Origin: Odontocerum albicorne
Taxonomy: Eukaryota; Arthropoda; Insecta; Trichoptera; Odontoceridae
DNA length: 64,000 bases
Direction: 5' to 3'
Assembly: GCA_949825065.1 (NCBI GenBank)
Contig: OX463848.1
Coordinates: 43,576,393 to 43,640,392, forward strand
The position numbers were made by a program, and so were the translations under genes. The notes beneath the pieces are model-generated. The model did not search any database. It saw only the letters and a list, made by a program, of their open reading frames with translations, and was not told the DNA's origin. Shown in pieces: positions 32,411 to 41,989 of the stretch; position 1 is the stretch's first letter, and each line of letters begins with the position of its first letter.

Positions 32411-33104
32411 ATTTTATTTATTTAACACTTTTATTGCAATACAATCTGGCTTATTGCCAGGTGGCAATCCCTTCCAACCAACCAGACAAAAGTAAATGAA
32501 GCAAGTTACGTGGTCGCATAAATCATTCAAATGACTATCCATCCCCACGAAATCCATAAACATATACGTGAGCACATGCCCACGAACCCCACAAAGACGG
32601 ACAATTACCCTAACATTATTTTTCATATAAAGTGAAATATCATCAATCAAAAGGAAAGGAAGGAATGGTGGAGAGAAAAGGAAAAGAAAAATCAGGAATG
32701 AAACACGTTATTTTACTGACTAGAAATTATGAGCTTTTTAGTCGCTCCTTAAAGCATGCCAAGGACGGAGCGAGTCTTATATTGGTTTGTAATTGATTCC
32801 AGAGTCTCACTGCATGGACAGTAAAGGACGACGTAAAGAAAGAGGAACGGTGAACTGGAAAGGCCAATAAACAATCTCTGTTTGAGCGTAGCGCTAATCC
32901 ATGATTGGAAAGACGCTGAAAATTTTCGGCGAGATAAGAGGGTGCGGCGGGACAGTTAAGGATATTATACAATAGAGACAGTATGTGAATTTGGCGTCTA
33001 TTTCTAACATTCAACCAGTTCAATGCCTTCTGGTATGAAGTTATATGATCGTACTTTCGTAGGTTGAAAATAAATCTTAGGCACACATTTTGAAGACGCT
33101 GTAA
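32411..33104 (-). mobile_element. Jockey/CR1-like LINE (family C), 5'-truncated
   Basis: 3' UTR 32411-32726 and C-terminal codons 32727-33100: MCLRFIFNLRKYDHITSYQK, ALNWLNVRNRRQIHILSLLY, SYLAENFQRLSNHGLALRSN, VHAVRLWNQLQTNIRLAPSL. Unlike the 3168 copy this stretch has no frameshift (119 codons). Its 5' truncation coincides with the mariner inserted at 33107. Confidence 0.85.
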
Positions 33105-33106
33105 TA

Positions 33107-34060
33107 CTACCTTGTACTAACTTGATCAAAATTTTTTAGAACTTTATTCATAAAATCGAAAATACAAGTTTATTCATCAAAATCGATATGGTCCCCTTCA
33201 AAGTACTCCCCATCGACTGCAACGCACTTACGCCAGGGCTTGATCCAATCCTCGAAACACTGCTGGTACTCAATTTTCGGTATGTCCATCAGAGCCGTCT
33301 TCGATTTTTTCATGACATCCTCTCGGGTGCTGCAATGCTTTCCGCGAAGCGAGTTTTTTATGTCGGTTGAACACGAAAAAGTCGCAGGGAGCCAGATCAG
33401 GTGAATTCGAAGGCTGTTGGATAGTATTCGTTTTGTTTTTGGTCAAAAACTCATGGAAATCATGTCTTTTGCGATTTCAACGCGGTCCTTTTTTTGCATG
33501 AAATTGAGGTATTTTGGCACCAGTTTTGCAGCGACACGTCTGAGGCCCAAATCACTAACCAACATGTCTTGAGCGGATCCATAAGCGATGGTCAAGTTCT
33601 CAGCCAGCTCTCTAATGGTCAGCTTGTAGTTTTCGGCCAACATTTCTTTGATTTTATCGATGTTTTCATCGGTTTTCCACGTCGACGGCCTGCCACTGCC
33701 TTCGTCATCCTCGACCGACTCACGACCACTTCTGAAGCGTTCGTGTCACCGAAAAACACTTCTTCAACATTTTCAAGGTCTGCGGACCGTTAAATCCGTT
33801 TTTCACACAAAATTTAATGCAAACTCGTTGATGCACAGTTGATGCCATTTTCAAACTTTAAAAAAAAAAACAAAAACACGCACAAAGATATATGTACTCA
33901 GTACAGCGTAACTTTTACAAATGTCAAGCTATGACGCTGAAATTTGAAAAGATCCAAGTGTCAATGATAGATGTGGTAACCTAACAAAAAAAATGAATTC
34001 CAATCGGGTGACTGACAGCGCCACACGGTGGCTGGTCCTAAAACTTTTTGATCAAGGTAG
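33107..34060 (-). mobile_element. mariner-like element, internally deleted
   Basis: TA at 33105-33106 and 34061-34062. Ends CTACCTTG...CTTGATCAAAA (left, with a 9-nt insertion) and, inverted, CTACCTTGATCAAAAAGTTT (right). The minus strand starts near 33845 (ASTVHQRVCIKF, GFNGPQTLKMLKKCF), then in another frame NYKLTIRELAENLTIAYGSA, LRRVAAKLVPKYLNFMQKK (second HTH), then FLTKNKTNTIQQPSNSPDLA with PCDFFVF, the third catalytic Asp. The stretch between with the first two Asp residues is deleted. Inactive. Confidence 0.9.
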
Positions 34061-34380
34061 TATCCTGAGAGCTACACAGTGTGCAAGAATTAGTATTTCA
34101 CTGACAGACAGAATACTTAACATCGAGTAAGGGAGTATTAAAATTAAGTTAGCTTTAATACGTGATCGAGCGGATCGTCACGAACAAGTGGCCGATGGGA
34201 CAAAATACTAAATAGGATTACGTGGAAATGCAATGGAAATTCAAAATGTTGCGTTAGAGAATTAGTTGACGCGGCCGCATGTTCCTAACACTCACACACA
34301 CGTCAGTTCTCATAAAAGGAAAAAATAAGTAAAAAAAAAACTTATTTTATATTTTTGTGTTCACCACAGGTTTAATTTAG

Positions 34381-34425
34381 GTTCACAACTAGTTTCGAAG
34401 ACCACCGTCTTCTTCGTCAGGTGAA
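34381..34425 (-). ncRNA. Hammerhead-ribozyme-like motif
   Basis: Minus strand: stem I TTCAC/GTGAA (5 bp), core CTGACGA, one unpaired A, stem II GAAGAC/GTCTTC closed by GGTG, GAAA, stem III AC/GT around TA, T at the cleavage position. All required core blocks (CUGANGA, GAAA, UH) are present. The short stem III is the form reported for Penelope-like elements and is expected to favour dimers. Confidence 0.65.
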
Positions 34426-34652
34426 TATAAACTAAGTTGCTAAAATATATTCTGTACGAGTGTAAATAACCTAATATAAAAGAGGTGAGGTAGGAGAGTG
34501 AAGTGGGGAGGGATGTAATACAGTGGTGAATGGAGCGTGGAAAAAATATGTGAAAGTGAATGTGAATCTTTAAGACAGGGGGGGATTTTAAATTGGAAAC
34601 ATATTAAGCAGAGGGCTATTATGAAAATTGGTTAATCAATAACCAGTTTATA

Positions 34653-34696
34653 TTCACCTGACGAAGAAGACGATGGTCTTCGAAACTAGTTGTGAA
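34653..34696 (+). ncRNA. Hammerhead-ribozyme-like motif
   Basis: Same fold as 34381-34425 on the other strand: TTCAC, CTGACGA, GAAGAC-GATG-GTCTTC, GAAA, ACTAGTT, GTGAA. The two copies differ in the stem II loop (GGTG against GATG). Confidence 0.65.
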
Positions 34697-34764
34697 CCTA
34701 AATTAAATCTGTGGTGAACACAAAAATATAAAATAAGTTTTTTATTTTGCTTATTTTTTCCTTT

Positions 34765-35494
34765 TATGTAAAAAATGGCACCACAAAGTGAAACTGTAGT
34801 ATTTTCAAAAATTCATGAAATAACATCAGTTCTCGTCTGATAACTGCAGCACCATTAGCCAATGAACTAACGTGTCTCCACAATCCACCGCTGACTTCTC
34901 CCAGACTTTAGGTGCCACACATAAGGTCAACTATTTACAGAGACAAGCCTTAAATATTGTTCTCTGGCCACCAACCTTTTGTCTGCTCTTATATTTACCG
35001 ATATGTGACACGTTTTGGTAGTATGTGGTTACCCTTGTGAATAGTATGACCTGTTCACTTCAACCGCATTTCCACGAGCATATCCCCGGTGGTTTCTTCA
35101 GTTCATTTTGAGAATGAACAAAGGGAAACATTGATGGAACATTTTCAGACTCTTAACGTGTGTCCTGTGATGGCAATTCAAGTCTTAGTATAGAAGTATG
35201 GCCAGAAAAGTTGCCTTGTAGACCAGAATCTTAGTAGCCCGAGAGGTATTCATTCTGTAATACAATATCTAGTTAAGCTTTGAAACGAATGCCGATTCAT
35301 TTTATGAACGATCAAGAGACGAGAATAAAAATAATAGCGTGGTGATCAATGCCTTACTTTTAAGCTTAACTGCTACGGGTAACATAACAATACAAAAAAA
35401 ACATACATAGAGACCTGAGAACATTCCATTTTTTAAAGTTGGCATAACTGTACGGTAGATTAAATATACTTTAATTGAAAACAAGAATTTATCA
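34765..35494. other. No gene recognised
   Basis: Nothing supported on either strand. Confidence 0.4.
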
Positions 35495-36489
35495 CATTTA
35501 TTTATTTAACACTTTTATTGCAATACAATCTGGCTTATTGCCAGGTGGCAATCTCTTTCAACCAACCAGACAAAAGTAAATGAAGCAAGTTACGTGGTCG
35601 CATAAATCATTCAAATGACTATCCATCCCCACGAAATCCATAAACATATACGTGAGCACATGCCCACGAACCCCACAAAGACGGACAATTACCCTAACAT
35701 TATTTTTCATATAAAGTAAGATATCATCAATCAAAAGGGAAGGAAGGGATGGTGGAGAGGAAAGGAAAAGAAAAATCAGGAATGAAAAACGTTATTTTAC
35801 TGACTAGAAATTAAGAGTTTTTTCAGTCGCTTCTTAAAGCATGCTAAGGACGGAGCGAGTCTTATATTGGTTTGTAACTGATTCCAGAGTCTCACTGCAT
35901 GGACAGTAAAGGACGAAGTAAAAAAAGGGGAGCGGTGAACCGGAAAGGCCAATAAACAATCTGTTTGAACGTAGCGCTAATCCATGATTGGAAAGACGCT
36001 GAAATTTTTCGGCGAGATAAGAGGGTGCGGCGGGACCGTTAAGGATATTATACAATAACGACAGTACATATGTGAATTTAGCGTCTATTTCTAACATTCA
36101 ACCAGTTCAACGCCTTCTGGTATGAAGTTATATGATCGTACTTACGTAGGTTGAAAATGAATCTTAGACACACATTTCGAAGACGCTGGAATTCGTCCAG
36201 CTGTTCCTCTGTAGCATCCAAGTAACATACGTCCGCATAGTCCAGAATCGGAAATAGCAGAGATTGTACGAGTAAACTTTTGGTTTTAATTGATAGGAAT
36301 CTTTGCAACACTTTAAGGGAATGAACGCTGAAGAAGATCCTTCAGCTTACCTCATTTATTTGATCTCGCCATGAGAGTGTTATCTATTAGCACTCCTTGG
36401 TTTTTAACAGTTTTATGTAATGTTATGATAGAGCCATCAAGTAATATTGGAGGAAGTAAGTCAGTGTTGAATTTATCGAGAAGCTGAGG
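35495..36489 (-). mobile_element. Jockey/CR1-like LINE (family C), 5'-truncated
   Basis: Near-identical in extent to 3168-4163, with 3' UTR 35495-35815. Codons: FLSIKTKSLLVQSLLFPILD, YADVCYLDATEEQL (36078-36311), then in another frame LSLLYNILNGPAAPSYLAEK, FQRLSNHGLALRSN (35834-36097). Two frameshifts. The 5' end falls at the same GCTGAGG point as in the 3168 copy. Confidence 0.85.
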
Positions 36490-36888
36490 ACACATCTTAT
36501 TAAGAATATAATAAGTTTCGTAACTAACTTTTTATAAGTTTTAGTTTTGGGCCCCTTATCTTTTTTTTGGGAGAAATAATAAAACAAATACGTTATAACA
36601 ATTCTTTAAAAATATTTTATGTGTAGGCAAGACACATACAACATGATTCATATAAATATAAAAATAAAAAGGTTTTTTCTATTGAATTATACTCTCCTGA
36701 CTTTTATTTCAGTTAATTGATTGATGGCATCATTAAAGTAACACCGCACAGCAGAGTACTGCGACGAAATTTACAATTTGAAAATATAATGTTGTTATTT
36801 TTGATATTTTTTAATCAGGGCTCCCTTCGCCCTAGGTCTAATGCACCTGTCTAGTTATGACGCTGAAAACAAAAAGCAGTTTTAAGTA
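36490..36888. other. No gene recognised
   Basis: AT-rich flank of the pogo derivative. Confidence 0.4.
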
Positions 36889-37626
36889 CCGTATTAGCCC
36901 GACTATAGAGCGACCCTGAATATAAGGCGACCCCTATTTTTTAATCTATTTTTTGGAGAAAAAAACATTTCCCTCACCATTATGAAAAATAAAATGCAAA
37001 ATGTTTAACGAAAAATATTTATTAAAACAAAGTACCCAGATAATAGTAAAGTACATGTTCAAACATAAAAAGAAGTAAAAAAAGTCCAACTACAGTAGCT
37101 AATCAGATCAGTCAGATCCACATATGGCTATGGTATATAGGTGGCATCCTCAGCATCTGTCTCATCTCATCTTCAGTGATATTATTGTCTTCGGAATCCT
37201 CAATCACATTTTCCCACAAAATATCGTCTTCAGCACCGTCCATTTTATTGGATATGCAACATTTTTTAAATCCATTGATGATGGTCTCATTGGAAGTTTG
37301 ATTCCAGACTTGCAGGAACCACTCACAAAGATTAGTGACAGATGGTTTTCTGCTTCTGCATATTCCTTGATTTACTTGATTTTTTCGAGCTCCTCGTCTT
37401 TCAATATGGTCAGTCATAATATTATTTTAGGTAGCAAAGATGCAAAACGAAGCACAGTACAAAAAAACACCTCAAAAACTGTCAGAAATTATTACGCAAT
37501 TATGTGTAAACAATGACGCCTTTTGAACGCTCTAATTAAAATATTTGTGACTCGAATATAAGATGACCCCCTATTTACGTGTCGTCTTTTTAAATAAAAA
37601 CCTAGCCTTAAGTCGGGCTAATATGG
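36889..37626 (-). mobile_element. pogo/Tigger deletion derivative
   Basis: TA target duplication at 36887-36888 and 37627-37628; terminal inverted repeats CCGTATTAGCCCGACT and (inverted) CCATATTAGCCCGACT. 738 bp. The minus-strand frame 37112-37417 keeps the C-terminus of a pogo-type transposase: SVTNLCEWFLQVWNQTSNET, INGFKKCCISNKMDGAEDDI. The DNA-binding and catalytic domains are deleted. Confidence 0.85.
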
Positions 37627-37639
37627 TAAATATTGATAA

Positions 37640-37798
37640 ACGAAACAAGTCCAAGACTCAAAACCTCTTAAATAGTCATCCACCAACAATGTCGAGAATG
37701 AAATCTAGGAATAGCTTCATGAAGAAAAGAAAGCGCAATACCTGACGATAATTCCGGATAAAGCACGTTTTACGAAGGGGAAAAAATATCTAAAACCT
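37640..37798 (+). other. Unassigned, possibly decayed LINE
   Basis: Flank shared with 37930-38060; encodes NSFMKKRKRNT-like basic residues but no recognised domain. Confidence 0.3.
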
Positions 37799-37815
37799 GG
37801 ATGGAGCTCTAAAAA

Positions 37816-37909
37816 GTCCTGGACAGAAGAGCATACAACCTGAGGACGAGGAGAGCTGACCCCAACAGTCTTCGCAGACAGTGAGTTGGGATGGAGCCAG
37901 GGAGAAGAA
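37816..37909 (+). mobile_element. RTE-like LINE (family B), 94-bp 5'-truncated insertion
   Basis: Only the last 94 bp: GAGGACGAGGAGAGCTGACC, GTCTTCGCAGACAGTGAG, tail GGAGAAGAA. Flanked by a 17-bp duplication GGATGGAGCTCTAAAAA (37799-37815, 37910-37926). The same 3' end is present on the minus strand at 47019 and 50999. Confidence 0.85.
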
Positions 37910-37929
37910 GGATGGAGCTCTAAAAAAAT

Positions 37930-38060
37930 ATAGTTGGAGATTAACTATCTTGGCCTATTTGAAGAGACTCCAAATAAGAGTGGCTAGATGCAGAGTGAAT
38001 ATGCGGAAATTGGGTTTCTAGCAGAAAAGTAACATTCAATGTGATTGTGGGAATATACGG
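37930..38060 (+). pseudogene. LINE C-terminal fragment (CDCG motif)
   Basis: Plus-strand frame with VNMRKLGF, then, after a stop, KSNIQCDCGNIRDS. A CDCG-type zinc knuckle before an HIV/EC-like stretch is usual at the C-terminus of several LINE ORF2 proteins. Short and broken. Confidence 0.4.
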
Positions 38061-38063
38061 GAT

Positions 38064-38580
38064 TCATAAAACATCGTCATCGTCGTTGCCGGGCCTCGTA
38101 GTCGAGGATCCCCTCGCCACTCCAACGATAATCTTGAACCGTTCTTCCACGTCGATCGTGTGATCTTCTATGAGAAAACAGCCCGATCCTAGATGCGCAC
38201 TCCCTCCCGCAAATTTCACATACATGTGGACCCTGCTGAGCCGCCTGGTCATGCTGACGCATGTTCACAACGTGTTGACCGTTTCTCACGCGTCTAGCCG
38301 CTGAGATGCCATCAGCCCGAGAGTATACGGCTCTTCACTCCTCACGGTCCTGAGCCACCCGCTCCTAGTCCTCAGACGCCCCGCACAAAGTAAGCGACTC
38401 TCGCAGACTGTCCTTATGGCGCTTACTCTGCCCACCAACTCTTCGTATGCCCACCACTGCCCCGTACAAGACGCGTTTTGGGAGTCTATGATCGCCTATG
38501 TGTATCACATGCCCGGTCCACCGCAATTTCACCTTTACAACCATAAAACATACTAGTTTGTCAGCTGCATGCTCTAGGCA
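38064..38580 (-). pseudogene. LINE C-terminus with C2H2 zinc finger
   Basis: Minus strand: LRWTGHVIHIGDHRLPKRVL, YGAVVGIRRVGGQSKRHKDS, LRESLTLCGASED (38365-38560), then in another frame RNGQHVVNMRQHDQAAQQ and the finger CEICGRECASRIGLFSHRRS (38077-38289). The LRWxGHVxRM motif plus a terminal C2H2 finger is characteristic of a group of RTE/CR1-related LINEs. The 5' truncation coincides with a 27-bp foldback at 38554-38611. Confidence 0.75.
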
Positions 38581-38611
38581 TGGTTGCCTAGAGCATGTAG
38601 CTGACAAACTA
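38554..38611. repeat. 27-bp foldback, 4-nt spacer
   Basis: TAGTTTGTCAGCTGCATGCT (left, from 38554) against AGCATGTAGCTGACAAACTA (right, to 38611); one mismatch; spacer TGGT. Confidence 0.95.
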
Positions 38612-38727
38612 CGAGTAGTATATAATATACAATAATAGGGCAATATATGTTGCCTCGCACTCAAAATACGTGGCATAATTAATTGTCCAGACACGGTAAT
38701 GAATAAATGGTAAATGGAGGGACTCAC

Positions 38728-38877
38728 CCGAGATGAGAATGTGCAACGGTGGACTGCGAGCGCGCCGTCCTGTTAGCTCATCCCGCAGTACGCACGAGTA
38801 GGCGGGCAGCGCGTCTTGCGCCCCCGCCCCTCGCACATGGAGCTCCCACCCACCTGCTGCTACCACCACGCGACCTC
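38728..38877 (-). CDS. Ig-domain exon, second half (Dscam-like)
   Basis: A 150-bp GC-rich exon on the minus strand. Acceptor: pyrimidine-rich TTTGTTCTTTTTCAG before 38877; donor GTGAGTC at 38727-38721. Both phases are 1. It encodes GGRVVVAAGGWELHVRGAG, AQDALPAYSCVLRDELTG, then SPPLHILISG. DALPAYSC is the DxxxYxC signature of the Ig F strand with the second disulphide Cys. GGxxVVxxGxELxVxxAxxxDAxxxYxCxxxxxLTG matches my recollection of Dscam-family Ig domains (homophilic adhesion and axon guidance at the cell surface, also insect immunity), where a conserved LTG follows the F strand. The many GCG/CGC codons contrast sharply with the AT-rich surroundings. The next downstream exon was not found in the window. 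Confidence 0.8.
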
Positions 38878-38880
38878 CTG

Positions 38881-39380
38881 AAAAAGAACAAACATACTTT
38901 GAATATTAATTACATCTATGCGTGATTCACTCATAATGATTTTGTTTCTAACTCATTAGATTTCAGGTTGTTTGTTCATATCACGATGTTGCAAAAACAT
39001 TCAATAGAGTAAATTATTGATTGTTTTAACTAAAATGGATCAACTTGGTATCTCAAATCATATTTTTAATTGTAAACAAACTATTTGTATAACTTATACC
39101 AACCTTATTTTCAATTCCGTTTCCGGTTGTCAAATCGTTAACACTAAAATTATATAAACTCTGTTAAAAGTTACAAAATAGCAACAGTTTAAATCAACTT
39201 TCTTGTCAAGAACAAAATAAACATTAATAGAAGAAACAGGTGAAACACGCGAAATATTCTGTTGCTTATCAGATCGGCTAATTTGTTCCCGCTGTACATT
39301 TTGACAGGTCAGTGTGAATCTACCTACTTGTTGGTATACTCTTATATCAGTAAGAGTTAGATTTTGTAAAGCAAAACATC
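38881..39380 (-). other. Intron sequence, no other feature
   Basis: Left part of the intron between the two Ig exons; AT-rich, nothing recognised before the LINE ORF1 fragment. Confidence 0.6.
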
Positions 39381-39387
39381 GCTGCAA

Positions 39388-40030
39388 AATGTCCCAATTA
39401 ACTTGCTTTAAATGCAAAGAAAACATTAAGCGAGATATGATGCTTAGATGTTCTACTTGCGACAATATTTTTCATTATTCATGTCAGAACTATACGTTAA
39501 CATCATTAAAAAAACTCGTCAAAACTCAATTGTCAACATGGCAATGTTGCCAGTGCAAGAGTAATGAGTACTGTCAGCCCGAAAAAAAAACAAAATTGCA
39601 AGCAAAAAATCTGAGCAAGACTCCGTAGTGATGGGAAATGAATATTTGTCAACTTGAACTGAATAAATTCAAGAACTCGATTGTTGATCTGATTAACAAG
39701 AAATTCGAGGAAGTCAACATCTTATATTTGGGCATCAAACGGCAAAATGAGGAAGTCATGAAATCGGTTTCCTTCCTATCATCAAAATATGATGAAATTT
39801 GTAATAGGGTTGCCTTGTGTGAGAGAAGGACTTCAGATATGGAATCGCTTCAAATAAAAAATGAAAAATTGGAAATGAGTGTTGAGTTTCTGGAGGCAAA
39901 GATTGACCTGCTTGAGTCGAAGAGTCTTACAAGGAATATTGAAATAAGAGGGTGTCCTGAATCTCCCGAAGAGAACATTGACGAAATATGGAGCAAGGTG
40001 ACCAGAACAATAAATTTTAGCTGCCGGTAG
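39388..40030 (+). pseudogene. LINE ORF1: PHD-type zinc finger plus coiled coil
   Basis: Plus strand, opposite to the host exons. MSQLTCFKCKENIKRDMMLR, CSTCDNIFHYSCQNY and WQCCQCKS give Cys/His spacing like a PHD finger (C4HC3). Then two consecutive stops (TAG TGA, near 39626), and the same frame continues: LELNKFKNSIVDLINKKFEE, a coiled-coil stretch to about residue 200, and NIEIRGCPESPEENIDE, the start of the RNA-binding domain. PHD plus coiled coil is the ORF1 layout of CR1/L2-like LINEs; the protein would bind LINE RNA. Cut off at 40030, where a foldback follows. Apart from the two stops the frame is intact over 210 codons. Confidence 0.75.
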
Positions 40031-40079
40031 ACGGTATCCGTAACATATCTCTTGGTTCAGATATGTCACGGATATCGTC
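40030..40079. repeat. 21-bp foldback, 8-nt spacer
   Basis: GACGGTATCCGTAACATATC (from 40030) against GATATGTCACGGATATCGTC (to 40079); two mismatches. Located exactly at the 3' cut of the ORF1 fragment. Confidence 0.9.
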
Positions 40080-40219
40080 ACTATCAATTTCACTTGCAAT
40101 TGCATTTTATATTTTTTCTAGAAGTAATTTTTCTACAAGTGGAAATTCTTCCACTGTGCTCTTCTTAATTCTCCTGAGTACAGTTAATTAATACAGCAAA
40201 TATATCGTATTCTACTGAC

Positions 40220-40411
40220 CTTGGTCCGCAGCAGAAGCTGCAGGAGTCAGCAACCTATGATCCAAGAACCATCCTACTGGGCGCAGTAGACTTCGGCGCT
40301 GTGGAGGCGGCGCTGGGAGTACCTCACAACGTAACACCACTATATTCCCTGTAGGCACTGCCGCCCCTCCTGTAGCGGAGACCACGCGAGGTCTCAGTTC
40401 CTCATCGAAAA
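40220..40411 (-). CDS. Ig-domain exon, first half (Dscam-like)
   Basis: A 192-bp GC-rich exon on the minus strand. Acceptor GTGATTTGTTACAG before 40411; donor GTCAGT at 40219-40214. Phase 1 at both ends, so it splices in frame to 38728-38877. It encodes FDEELRPRVVSATGGAAVPT, GNIVVLRCEVLPAPPPQ, RSLLRPVGWFLDHRLLTP, AASAADQ. GNxxVLRC is the Ig B strand with the first disulphide Cys, and GWFLD holds the core Trp of the C strand. Together the two exons give a complete Cys-Trp-Cys Ig domain of about 114 residues with a Pro/Arg-rich insert before the Trp. Upstream exons were not found up to position 64000, so the upstream intron may exceed 23 kb. The gene family call rests on pattern memory; another Ig-superfamily adhesion gene is possible. 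Confidence 0.8.
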
Positions 40412-40479
40412 CTGTAACAAATCACACAATCTCTTTTAAGTACTTACATTTATTATATCAACGTTGACGACTACTGAAA

Positions 40480-40800
40480 TGTTCATTCATGAAGCATTCG
40501 AAATCTGGACTCATCGGATAATGCTCAGAACTGATTGGTTTTACGGTATCTCAAACGCTGAGGTGCTTTGTCGAGCAAATGTAGAACGTGAGCTTTTAAA
40601 TAACATAAAGTGCTGAAAAATTGCCAACCGGGGCTATATATTGAGAGGAAACAAATGCCAGTTCTTGAAATTAATGTGGATGGGCTAAATTACGGGTGGA
40701 CGTGGAAACGTTCTAAGAAATGGGTTTGATAGAATAAGAAGATTGTCAAGCCTTGGGAATTAGTTAAGAACTGGTCCACAACAGTGAAGTCTGGAAAACG
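40480..40800 (+). pseudogene. RTE-like LINE C-terminal fragment (family C')
   Basis: Plus strand, in shifting frames: HEAFEIWTHRIMLRTDWF, GISNAEVLCRANVERELL, NNIK, ANRGYILRGN, then basic residues and RIRRLSSLGIS. EAFEMWxYRRML...TNxEVL is the hallmark of the post-polymerase domain of RTE-type elements. Same group as 23262 and 57880. Confidence 0.65.
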
Positions 40801-41139
40801 AAAACTCGAAATATCAATCCTACACAGTGGGAAAGAGTTGGTAAATAAAATATCTAATCCAAACTATGTACTCGTAGTGGTGTTTCCATACGTCCAAGAT
40901 ACAAAATGAAGGCATTGAATTTTTCACAAACTGTATGTAAGAAACTCGAATAAACATGAAAATCATTGGAATTAAAAAAAACACAGGTTTCATCATTTTT
41001 CGACCTATCACATTAATTACCGCGTCGTTCCACAAAGTCAACGCCGAAATCTTTTAAGTACACTCTATCAAAAAATGATTATTCCATAGAGAATGTGTGA
41101 TGCTAGAACCATTTAGTTTTTAAGATCGGTAATAAAATC
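40801..41139. other. No gene recognised
   Basis: AT-rich, nothing supported. Confidence 0.4.
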
Positions 41140-41225
41140 ATCCTCCGTAACCTACTTGGTAAGATCTCTGTATATCATAAACCCGAGGGTTGTAGATTTA
41201 ATTCCCGTAGGTACTAAAGTTTCTA
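41140..41225 (+). mobile_element. Degenerate SINE head
   Basis: CATCCTCCGTAACCTACTTG, GTAAGATCTC, then CCCGAGGGTTGTAGATTTAA TTCCCGTAG: same layout as the head at 14560; the B box is decayed. Confidence 0.45.
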
Positions 41226-41244
41226 AAATAAAAAAAAAACAGAC

Positions 41245-41673
41245 GCGAGAGACTCTCGCGCGGTAGAAGTGAAACTTCTTAGCTCCTAGGAAAAGTTGAT
41301 TTTATGCATTGTTTTTTTTTCCATTTGTTAACGATTTTAATTACTTTTTTTAAGAATTAGGTAATTGTTATATGGAATTTTATTCAAGAAAATCTCACTT
41401 AATTAAATTAAAAAAAATTAATAATAATTTAAATAATATAATACACTTAATGGTATTACTTTTTTTTATATTAAATAAATTAATGTTTTTTTGTTATTAT
41501 TAATAATTAAATTAATTATTATTAAATAATTATTTATTTATTATTACACTATTTTTATTATATTATTAATAATATTACTATTTTATATTATTATTGTAAT
41601 TAATTACATTGTAATTTACTTTAATGTTATAATAATATAATTATTAATATTAAAATAACATATAACATATATA
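41245..41673 (+). mobile_element. A/T-only cassette, copy 4, left part
   Basis: CGCGAGAGACTCTCGCG (a palindrome), GGTAGAAGTGAAACTTCTTA, GCTCCTAGGAAAAG, then pure A/T DNA. Interrupted by the Tigger at 41674-45425 and resumed at 45426. Confidence 0.75.
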
Positions 41674-41989
41674 CAGGTAGTCGTCGACTTACGACCACAA
41701 TCGGGTTCTATAAACAGGTCGTAAGTTGATCCGGTCGTAAGTCGGTTTATGCAATAATTTCGGTACACATGTGAATTTTAGTGCGTGATTATATCATAAC
41801 ATAAGACTGTTTTCTATGTTCTTATTATAATCAGTGTATCACCACTGTCGTTTATGAGGTTTCTTTTTTTTATTATTTTTCCAGTTTGTCTTTGTTTTCT
41901 TTATCATTAGCATTCCTGATATTCGGATATATTTACGTATTACTTTGTTTTTTTTATTTTTACATTTGTTAGGATTAATTAAAAAAATA

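Larger units (their letters stand above)
34340..34760. mobile_element. Penelope-type terminal repeats in inverted orientation
   Basis: Left (34345-34440) and right (34650-34745) segments are near-perfect reverse complements: GGTTCACAACTAGTTTCGAA against TTCGAAACTAGTTGTGAACC, then poly-A/T-rich ends AAAACTTATTTTATATTTTT. About 210 bp of unrelated sequence separates them. Each arm contains a hammerhead-like fold. No coding sequence. Confidence 0.65.

Noticed and set aside
33494..33842. Plus-strand frames of 64-99 codons
   Set aside because: Antisense shadows of the mariner transposase.
37124..37516. 130-codon plus-strand frame
   Set aside because: Antisense of the pogo transposase C-terminus and its terminal region.
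39833..40105. 90-codon minus-strand frame on the same strand as the Ig exons
   Set aside because: Antisense of the LINE ORF1 coiled coil; no splice sites and no Ig-like residues.
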